A stretch of 6,394 nt of DNA from contig JAPUJM010000050.1 in assembly GCA_027296205.1 (NCBI GenBank), forward strand, positions 1 through 6,394, given 5' to 3'. The notes under the pieces were generated by a model, which saw nothing but the letters and a program-made list of their open reading frames with translations, did not search any database and was not told where the DNA came from. The stretch is from Actinomycetota bacterium (GTDB lineage Bacteria; Actinomycetota; Acidimicrobiia; Spongiisociales; ZC4RG35). Shown piece after piece: positions 1 through 5,200 of the stretch; position 1 is the first letter of the stretch; every line of letters begins with the position of its first letter. The position numbers and the translations under genes were made by a program.

Positions 1-752
1 CCGATGGGGTGCGTCACGCCGAGATCTTCTTTGATCCCCAGACCCATACCGAGCGAGGAATTGGGCTCGAGGTCGTTATGGGAGGCTTCCGTGAGGCCAT
101 CGCCGACGCCCGGTCTCGTTCTGGTGTGACGGCCGATCTGATCCTTTGCTTTCTCCGACACCGCAGTGGCGAGGAGGCCGTGGCCACACTTATCGCTGCG
201 GAGCCCCATCTCGACGGGGTGATTGCAGTCGGTCTCGATTCCTCTGAGGTGGGTAACCCGCCAGAGTTGTTCTCTGCTGCCTTCAGTTTGGCGAGGGACC
301 TCGGTCTGAGAGCGGTAGCGCACGCTGGAGAAGAGGGCCCACCCGATTACGTGACCGGTGCTCTCGATACGCTGGGGGTCGAGCGGATCGACCATGGGGT
401 TCGAAGTCTCGAGGACCCGCATTTGGTGGAGCGTCTGAGAAGTGATCAGGTGCCGTTGACAGTGTGCCCGCTATCGAATCTGGCTACCAAAGTCGTGGAT
501 CGACTCGAGGATCATCCGATTGCCGTCATGGTCGAAGTTGGGCTGCTCGTGAGCGTCAACTCCGACGATCCGGCCTACTTCGGCGGTTATGTCGGAGACA
601 ACTACCTGGCCCTGGAGAGGTCTCTCGGTTGGGGACCCGATGATCTCGCCGGCCTGGCACGCAACTCGATCACATCGTCATTTCTCGACGATCAGCGGAA
701 GACGGCGCTTGTCGCCGAGATCGACACGGTCCTATCGGGGCACCAGAGCTAG
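1..752 (+). CDS. Adenine deaminase (adenosine deaminase superfamily), 5'-truncated by the window edge
   Basis: A zinc-dependent amidohydrolase that should convert adenine to hypoxanthine and ammonia in the cytosolic purine salvage pathway. The reading frame is open to the left edge. The codons before the GTG at 9 still read as family sequence (DGVRHAEIFFDPQTHT), so that GTG is internal and roughly 80-90 N-terminal residues, including the HxH zinc motif, lie outside. Visible active-site blocks are HAGEE at 321-335 (zinc His and catalytic Glu), the IDHG histidine near 393, and NSDDP near 558-572 (zinc Asp plus second Asp). The EIFFDPQTH, VCPLSN and SDDPAYFGGY versions are those I associate with adenine deaminases (yeast Aah1, Pseudomonas type) rather than true adenosine deaminases, so adenine is the preferred substrate call. 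Adenosine deaminase remains the alternative. The stop is TAG at 750-752, which overlaps the end of the convergent thioesterase gene. Confidence 0.88.
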   Translation, partial: DGVRHAEIFFDPQTHTERGIGLEVVMGGFREAIADARSRSGVTADLILCFLRHRSGEEAVATLIAAEPHLDGVIAVGLDSSEVGNPPELFSAAFSLARDLGLRAVAHAGEEGPPDYVTGALDTLGVERIDHGVRSLEDPHLVERLRSDQVPLTVCPLSNLATKVVDRLEDHPIAVMVEVGLLVSVNSDDPAYFGGYVGDNYLALERSLGWGPDDLAGLARNSITSSFLDDQRKTALVAEIDTVLSGHQS

Positions 753-1529
753 CTGTCTCGACTGGGCAACGAGATTGTCCTCCTCGTCCCAGAACTCACC
801 ATCCTCCTCGAGGAAGCCCCCGGTGACAAACCGGGTGCGAAAATGACACTTGAGCCAGCCGCCAGGATGGGGGTTACGAATGTGCACCGTCAACTCGAGC
901 GTTGGCGTCCATTTGAATGGCAGATTGGCATTGAACACCGCAGGAGGGAAGGCATCGGATGCCAGCACTACCGCCAACGGATCGGGTTTTTCACCTTCGA
1001 GCAGTCGAAACCAACCTCGCACCCGGGCTATCCCGGTGCGCTCCCCCATGAGGCCGGCGGCGTCTTCAGGGTGAATCATGACCCTCACCTTGTCCATCAG
1101 GGGCGGGGGAAAGGGGCCATCGGTCGACGGAGTGGCTCGCACGCACTCGTGGGGAGGTGGCAGGTCGAAGGTAGGCATATCGACGAGGCTGCTATCGCTG
1201 ATTTTGCGAGCGGATTTGGCGTAGGTCCCAATGACGGTGAGCAGGGGGCGCTCATCACTGGAGACATCGGCGTGGAAGGTTGAGAACTCCTTACCTACCT
1301 TGACCGGCCTGACCTGGACGGCTATCGGCCCGGATCGGCCGGGATTGGTGAAGTAACCCGTGATCGAGACCAATTCGCGCCCTTGAGCCTCATGCGTCAT
1401 GGCCCTGGCGGCGATTGTCAGGACATAGCCGCCATTGGCTATTTCGAAGATGTCCCATCCCGAATGGATTCGTCCCGTGTAGCTCGTCTCGTCTTGACGG
1501 ACGACGGCGGTTGCCTCTGCAAAGCTCAA
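732..1529 (-). CDS. TesB-like acyl-CoA thioesterase (double hotdog)
   Basis: A 265-residue protein resembling the TesB-like thioesterase superfamily, expected to hydrolyse acyl-CoA to free acid and CoA in the cytosol. Its physiological substrate cannot be told from sequence. The N-terminal hotdog spans about residues 15-108 and carries the ANGGY helix motif (31-35). The C-terminal hotdog spans about 165-263 and ends with a GEFWDEEDNLVAQSRQLA block typical of the family. By motif comparison with E. coli TesB (Asp-Thr-Gln), candidate active-site residues are D192 (ASDAFPP), T210 (WTPTLEL) and Q259. This alignment is from memory. The start is TTG at 1529-1527, sharing bases with the purM stop (TTGA). 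A good GGAG lies 10 bases upstream inside purM, which supports this start and suggests translational coupling. It is the last gene of the minus-strand cluster. Its 3' end overlaps the convergent adenine deaminase by 21 bases. Confidence 0.82.
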   Translation of the reverse strand: MSFAEATAVVRQDETSYTGRIHSGWDIFEIANGGYVLTIAARAMTHEAQGRELVSITGYFTNPGRSGPIAVQVRPVKVGKEFSTFHADVSSDERPLLTVIGTYAKSARKISDSSLVDMPTFDLPPPHECVRATPSTDGPFPPPLMDKVRVMIHPEDAAGLMGERTGIARVRGWFRLLEGEKPDPLAVVLASDAFPPAVFNANLPFKWTPTLELTVHIRNPHPGGWLKCHFRTRFVTGGFLEEDGEFWDEEDNLVAQSRQLALVPR

Positions 1530-2500
1530 GTCAGCGTCACTCCACCGCCGTTTGAGATCCGACCGATGACTGTCGGGTGGTGTCGACCGACGGCGGCAAG
1601 CACGTCGTTTGCGGCACCTCGCTCAACGACGATGCAGAAACCGATCCCCATGTTGAACGTGGAGAACATCTCGTTCTGATCCACTCCGCGATCGGAGATG
1701 AGATCGAATACTGCCGGAATCTCCCAGGCCGAAGTGTCGACGATGGCGCCCAAACCCTTGGGGATGACCCGGGCAAGGTTTCCGGCGATGCCACCACCGG
1801 TGATGTGGGCGGCCGCGTGGACGCCGCCTGTCGCAACAGACTCGAGAACAGTTGGCGAGTAGATAATCGACGGCTCGAGAAACACCGCTGCGTGGTTCTC
1901 GATGTCATCGCCAAACACCACCCTGACCAGGGAGAAGCCATTGGATCGCAGGTTGGGGGATAGGAGACCGACGATGACGTCACCATCGGTGACCAGATGG
2001 GGGCCCAGTTCTTGCCCCTTCTCCACAACCCCCATGACCGCGCCGGCCAGGTCGACCGCATCGGCTTCCATGACGTCGGGATGCTCTGCGGTCTCACCAC
2101 CGAGAAGGGCGCAGCCGGCCTCGCGACAGGCGCGGGCTACCGATCTCACAATCGCCGTGTCCCGTTCGGGTCGAAGCGATCCCACAGCCATGTAGTCGAC
2201 GAATCCGAGGGGCTCGGCTCCGACCGCGGCGAGGTCATCGACGCACATGGCGACCAGGTCGGCTCCTACCCCGTCCCATACGCCCACCCGTCGGGCCAGG
2301 CTCAGCTTTGTCCCGACCCCGTCGGTGGACATCATCAAGACCGGGTTGTCGTAGTCCGATGGGATCTCGATGCCCGCGGCAAATCCCCCAAAGGCCCCAA
2401 CGACATCCTCGGTCCATGTCGACCGCACCGCATCGGAGATATTGGCCACGTGTCTGGTTGCGCCGTCCAGGTCCACCCCCGCATCGCGGTAGGAGGTCAT
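1526..2500 (-). CDS. purM: Phosphoribosylformylglycinamidine cyclo-ligase (AIR synthetase)
   Basis: Catalyses ATP-dependent ring closure of FGAM to 5-aminoimidazole ribonucleotide (AIR), the fifth step of de novo purine synthesis, in the cytosol. The 324 residues are slightly shorter than the usual ~345 but complete. Conserved blocks run in family order: YRDAGVD (4-10), STDGVGTKL (58-66), GADLVAMCVDDL (79-90), ALLGGETAEHP (131-141), LLSPNLRSNGFSLVR (179-193), AHITGGGIAGNLARV (231-245) and FNMGIGF (282-288). The CVDDL form, where E. coli-type enzymes have CVNDI, is one I associate with actinobacterial PurM. The start is ATG at 2500-2498, one base after the purF stop (TGACATG), so the two are probably co-transcribed and coupled. 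The ribosome site is weak (GAGAG in the end of purF). The stop is TGA at 1528-1526, overlapping the thioesterase start. The PurF-PurM order is common in bacteria. PurL/Q/S, which make FGAM, are not in the window. Confidence 0.96.
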   Translation of the reverse strand: MTSYRDAGVDLDGATRHVANISDAVRSTWTEDVVGAFGGFAAGIEIPSDYDNPVLMMSTDGVGTKLSLARRVGVWDGVGADLVAMCVDDLAAVGAEPLGFVDYMAVGSLRPERDTAIVRSVARACREAGCALLGGETAEHPDVMEADAVDLAGAVMGVVEKGQELGPHLVTDGDVIVGLLSPNLRSNGFSLVRVVFGDDIENHAAVFLEPSIIYSPTVLESVATGGVHAAAHITGGGIAGNLARVIPKGLGAIVDTSAWEIPAVFDLISDRGVDQNEMFSTFNMGIGFCIVVERGAANDVLAAVGRHHPTVIGRISNGGGVTLT

Positions 2501-2501
2501 G

Positions 2502-3932
2502 TCAGGATCTCTCGAGATGGAGTTTGTCGGTCGTGTCCGGTATTTCGGTGGGGTAGACCCCCGTTAGACAGGCCGTGCAGAAGCCGGCATCGGCAACGCC
2601 GGTGGCCCCAAGCAGACCGTCGAGAGAGAGGTAGCCGAGCGAGTCGGCGCCAAGCAGGTCTCGGATCTCATCAACATCTTTGTGGGCGGCAATGAGAGTG
2701 GATCGGTCGGATGTGTCCATCCCGTAGAAGCAAGGCCAGCGATAGGGGGGGGACGACACCCGAAGGTGAACCTCAGTCGCGCCTGCTTCGCGAACCATGG
2801 TCACCAAGTTCTTCGTGGTCGAGCCCCGGACAATGGAGTCGTCGACGAGAGTCACCCGCCGGCCCGCCAGGCTCTCGGGGATCGGGTTCAGTTTGAGCCT
2901 GATGCCCTGATCACGGAGCATCTGGGTCGGTTCGATGAACGTCCGGCCCACGTAGCGATTCTTGACCAGGCCATCCGTGTACGGGATGCCACTTGCTGCC
3001 GCGAAACCTTGAGCAGCCGGTATGCCGGACTCTGGCACCGGCACGATGAGATCCGCGTCGACGGGATGTTCTTCCGAGAGGACGCGTCCCATCTCATAAC
3101 GGGCAGCGTGAATGCCTCGGCCGTACATCTGACTGTCGGGTCGGGCGAAGTAGACGAACTCGAACAGACAGAGTCCCGGCTTGACGTCCTCGAACGGGTA
3201 GTAACTCCTAACTCCGTTGGCGTCGATCACCACCATCTCTCCGGCGGCGATCTCGCGAACGAACTCGGCGCCGACGAGATCGAGGGCAGCCGTTTCGGAT
3301 GCGAGGACCCAGCCTTTCTCGCCGAGTGAGCCAAGGCAGAGCGGTCTGAACCCGTTGGGGTCTCGCAAGCCGACAACCCTGCCCTGATCCATGAGCACCA
3401 GTGAGAAAGCCCCTTTCCAGGTGGGTGCCACCTCCATCAAGGCAATCTCCAACCCACGGGAGTCGGAGCGTTCGTCGTCGATGGCCCGGGCAACGCCTTC
3501 AGCCATCAGATCGGAATCGGTGGTCGCCCCCGAAATCCCGAGGGCGGCAGCCAGCTCCTCGGTGTTGGTCAGGTTCCCGTTGTGGCCGAGAGCGACGCTG
3601 GTGCTCCCCACCTGTCGATGGGCAGGCTGAGCGTTGGCCCAGTTGCTTGATCCAGTGGTGGAGTAACGGGTGTGACCGATGCCGATGTGGCCTTCGAGAC
3701 CCGCCAATGCCGGTTCATCGAAGACTGAGGCGACGAGACCCATGTCTTTGAACACTGTGACGGTCTCACCGTCTGACGTGGCGATTCCTGCTGACTCCTG
3801 GCCCCGGTGCTGCAGGGCAAAGAGACCGAAGTAGATCAGGTGGGAGATTCGCTCCGTGGTCGAGTAGGCGCCAATGACCCCGCACGCCTCGCGGGGGCCA
3901 CCAACACCGGATATCTGGGCCTCCTCGGGCAC
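2502..3932 (-). CDS. purF: Amidophosphoribosyltransferase, propeptide and [4Fe-4S] type
   Basis: Catalyses the committed step of purine synthesis, PRPP plus glutamine to 5-phosphoribosylamine. Residues 17 to ~240 form the class II glutaminase: nucleophile C17 after a 16-residue propeptide ending PREA, then QHRGQESAGI (41-50), GHTRYSTTG (86-94), GHNGNLTN (116-123) and RDPNGFRPL (190-198). The C-terminal phosphoribosyltransferase domain carries the PRPP loop VDDSIVRGSTTK (363-374). C255, C401, C452 and C455 match the four cluster cysteines of the Bacillus subtilis enzyme, so cluster binding and propeptide cleavage at C17 are expected from family knowledge. The start is GTG at 3932-3930. The frame reaches an in-frame stop 14 codons upstream with no other start codon, so this is the only choice, although its ribosome site (GGAG only 2 bases away) is poor. 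Purine nucleotides usually inhibit this enzyme; no regulatory site is visible. A C8 run on the coding strand lies at 2752-2745. See the repeat entries for the duplicated 5' segment. Confidence 0.97.
   Translation of the reverse strand: MPEEAQISGVGGPREACGVIGAYSTTERISHLIYFGLFALQHRGQESAGIATSDGETVTVFKDMGLVASVFDEPALAGLEGHIGIGHTRYSTTGSSNWANAQPAHRQVGSTSVALGHNGNLTNTEELAAALGISGATTDSDLMAEGVARAIDDERSDSRGLEIALMEVAPTWKGAFSLVLMDQGRVVGLRDPNGFRPLCLGSLGEKGWVLASETAALDLVGAEFVREIAAGEMVVIDANGVRSYYPFEDVKPGLCLFEFVYFARPDSQMYGRGIHAARYEMGRVLSEEHPVDADLIVPVPESGIPAAQGFAAASGIPYTDGLVKNRYVGRTFIEPTQMLRDQGIRLKLNPIPESLAGRRVTLVDDSIVRGSTTKNLVTMVREAGATEVHLRVSSPPYRWPCFYGMDTSDRSTLIAAHKDVDEIRDLLGADSLGYLSLDGLLGATGVADAGFCTACLTGVYPTEIPDTTDKLHLERS
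3864..3885 (-). repeat. Direct repeat copy B, inside purF over the catalytic-cysteine codons
   Basis: A 22-base segment that encodes the CGVIGAY stretch starting at the PurF nucleophile C17. It matches the 23-base copy at 3942-3964 with one substitution and one single-base indel. This copy is in the functional reading frame and fits the expected PurF N-terminal sequence after the propeptide, so it is probably the original. Confidence 0.75.
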
Positions 3933-3941
3933 GTCTCCATC

Positions 3942-3964
3942 GTAGGTCGCCGATGACCCCGCAC
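3942..3964 (-). repeat. Direct repeat copy A, in the purF leader
   Basis: A 23-base near-copy of the segment at 3864-3885, in the 43-base space between the carbonic-anhydrase-like gene and the purF start. Read from a GTG at 3975 that directly follows the upstream stop (TGAGTG), it also encodes CGVIG, but this frame is one base out of register with purF. The extra base relative to copy B (plus-strand T at 3947) is exactly what puts it out of frame. A 5-base stem (3938-3942 with 3951-3955) could form over the region just before the purF start. Confidence 0.75.
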
Positions 3965-3975
3965 ACTGTTCTCAC

Positions 3976-4494
3976 TCAGGGAAGTTTGGAGAAGAATTCG
4001 CGATACACGGCGGCAAGCTGGAGATAGTGGTCCACTCCCTCGTCGGCCCGCTCGATCTCGTCTTCGGTCAGCTCACGCACCGGCTTGGCCGGCACCCCCA
4101 TCGCCAGGGTCCACGGTGGAATCGTTTTGCCCTCTGCCAGGACCGATCCGGCGGCGAGCCATGCCCCCTCGCCGATGGTGCTTCGGTTGAGGGCATTGGC
4201 TCCGACTCCGATCAGAACACTGTTTTCGACAACAGCTCCGTGGACGACGGCCGAATGCCCGATGGTCACTCGGTCTCCCACGAGGCAGGGGACATCCTCA
4301 TCACAGTGGAGGACGGCGTTATCCTGGATGTTGGTCTCACTCCCTATCGAGATCCGGTCGAGCTCCGCACGAATGACGGCGCCAAACAGGACGAAGGAGT
4401 GCGCTCCGATGGCGACCTGGCCAAAGATGTGGCTTCCCGGTGAGATGACAGCGTTGGCGTGGATTACGGGTTGAGGGACGTAGGGATCTCTCAA
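3976..4494 (-). CDS. Gamma-carbonic-anhydrase-family left-handed beta-helix protein
   Basis: A 172-residue hexapeptide-repeat protein of the gamma carbonic anhydrase / PaaY-YrdA family, normally a cytosolic homotrimer with a metal site between subunits. Repeating coils (for example FGQVAIGAHSFV and ENSVLIGVGANAL) cover about residues 12-140, followed by a C-terminal helix. The metal-binding histidines H63 (VLHCD), H80 and H85 (GHSAVVHG) are all present. In the Arg-Asp pair of archetypal Cam (RGD), the Arg is kept (R42) but the third position is Glu (RAE, 42-44). Many members of this family lack measurable carbonic anhydrase activity, so reversible CO2 hydration is possible rather than shown. 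The start is TTG at 4494-4492, embedded in the upstream stop (TTGA). It gives the normal N-terminus for the family, and no better start codon follows. It lies between the DsbA-like gene and purF, all on the same strand. Confidence 0.85.
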   Translation of the reverse strand: MRDPYVPQPVIHANAVISPGSHIFGQVAIGAHSFVLFGAVIRAELDRISIGSETNIQDNAVLHCDEDVPCLVGDRVTIGHSAVVHGAVVENSVLIGVGANALNRSTIGEGAWLAAGSVLAEGKTIPPWTLAMGVPAKPVRELTEDEIERADEGVDHYLQLAAVYREFFSKLP

Positions 4495-5126
4495 ACGGCC
4501 GCTGCTTCACCGACGGAGTTGATTCTCGTTCGGATCACACTGGCTTCGGTCCAGCCACTCGCCAGCAGGGCGAGTTGGCCATCGGCAAGGTCGCCAATCA
4601 GTGCTGGAAAGCCTCCGATGCCCCAGTTGCGAGACCTGGAGAAATCTCCCCAAGCCATCTTCTTTGCCTCGTCGGATTCGAGTTGGTCCCGGAATGCATG
4701 GCGATCGACATCGAGGTCGCTGGTGAGGTCGGTGAGGACGTCGAAGTCGGTGACATCGCGACCGTCCGCGTAGAAGGCGTGCTGGACGGTGGTGAAATAG
4801 CCGAGCGTGCTTGGCTCATCCATCTCACGAATCACCGCAACGGCCACTGCCGCGGGCTCCGTGTCATAAACCCAACCATCGCGGCGATCCAGAAACGCCG
4901 CGTCAAAGGGCTGGCCGGTTCGCTCGCCGACCTGGACCCAGTGATGCCGCAGGGACGCCGCCATCCTGTCGTCCAGAGGCTGAGCGGAGGGTCCGGGGCG
5001 CAACCCGCCGACAACGACCTCAATCGGGTAGTCATCGGCAAGACTCTCGATCTCAGGGGCAAAACCCCAACACCATGAGCACATGGGGTCGCCGACATAA
5101 ATGAGCTTGCGGACTCGAGTGTTCAT
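4491..5126 (-). CDS. DsbA-family (COG3531-type) thiol-disulfide protein, cytosolic
   Basis: A 211-residue thioredoxin-fold protein with the DPMCSWCWGF signature of the COG3531 'predicted protein-disulfide isomerase' group. The redox pair is C16-S-W-C19, and the cis-proline that normally faces it is P174 in GIGGFPALIG. Between them is a helical insert with the family-like AFYADGRDVTD block (117-127). There is no signal peptide or membrane segment, so it should act in the cytosol. Its partner proteins are unknown; thiol oxidoreductase or a glutathione-transferase-like role are both possible. I chose ATG at 5126-5124 because an AAGG sits about 10 bases upstream. A TTG nine bases earlier (5135) would add three residues but has that AAGG directly abutting it. 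It is the first gene of the minus-strand cluster. Its TGA stop shares bases with the TTG start of the next gene, which suggests coupling. Confidence 0.83.
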   Translation of the reverse strand: MNTRVRKLIYVGDPMCSWCWGFAPEIESLADDYPIEVVVGGLRPGPSAQPLDDRMAASLRHHWVQVGERTGQPFDAAFLDRRDGWVYDTEPAAVAVAVIREMDEPSTLGYFTTVQHAFYADGRDVTDFDVLTDLTSDLDVDRHAFRDQLESDEAKKMAWGDFSRSRNWGIGGFPALIGDLADGQLALLASGWTEASVIRTRINSVGEAAAV

Positions 5127-5200
5127 CTGTACCAACCTTATGCCTGCGATCGAGATTGCCGTCTACGAACCTTCAACCATGTGAGAGCGCGCTGACTTCC
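5127..5200. promoter_or_regulatory. Divergent intergenic region between the DsbA-like gene and the sigma factor
   Basis: This 74-base gap is the only sizeable non-coding space in the window and must hold the control signals of both the leftward gene cluster and the rightward sigma factor gene, unless the promoters lie inside genes. On the minus strand TAGACG and CATAAG are 17 bases apart, a poor sigma70-like pair. The second hexamer is only 10 bases from the ATG and overlaps the ribosome site, so it is doubtful. On the plus strand I see no convincing -10. Two short palindromes occur, CGATCG at 5147-5152 and AGCGCGCT at 5186-5193; neither is evidence of an operator by itself. The region is called regulatory because of its position, not its motifs. 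Confidence 0.4.

Larger units (their letters stand above)
732..5126 (-). other. Probable five-gene operon: DsbA-like, gamma-CA-like, purF, purM, thioesterase
   Basis: Five same-strand genes follow one another with a 4-base overlap, a 43-base gap, a 1-base gap and a 4-base overlap. No terminator-like hairpin with a T tract is visible between them. Spacing this tight normally means one transcript, read leftward from the divergent region at 5127-5200. A secondary promoter for purF within the carbonic-anhydrase-like gene cannot be excluded. The purF-purM pair is the recognised functional core; the other three members are linked to it only by position. Confidence 0.7.

Noticed and set aside
703..717. 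5-base stem (CGGCG / CGCCG) near the convergent gene ends
   Set aside because: The stem is short, lies within the adenine deaminase gene and has no T run on either strand.
805..814. 10-base perfect palindrome TCCTCGAGGA
   Set aside because: It sits in coding sequence for Glu-rich residues of the thioesterase and has no partner copy, so coincidence is likely.
819..835. Perfect 6-base hairpin (CCCGGT, 5-base loop, ACCGGG)
   Set aside because: It lies inside the thioesterase gene, encodes conserved-looking residues and has no T tract, so it is not a terminator.
1735..1740. TGTCGA, resembling the -35 motif I recall for ECF42 sigma factors
   Set aside because: It is inside purM coding sequence, not upstream of a gene start, and six bases are expected by chance in this composition.
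1997..2695. Long plus-strand open frame (232 codons) opposite purM and the end of purF
   Set aside because: It is antisense to two clearly conserved genes, has no recognisable domain, and is explained by GC-rich codon bias that keeps the opposite frame open.
2682..3329. Plus-strand open frame of 215 codons opposite purF
   Set aside because: A shadow of purF with the same explanation; no domain or ribosome site supports it.
3766..3975. 69-codon minus-strand frame starting GTG at 3975, beginning MRTVCGVIG
   Set aside because: Past the repeated segment it becomes an Arg/Pro-rich out-of-frame reading of purF with no ribosome site, so it is not listed as a gene. It is kept only as part of the repeat finding.
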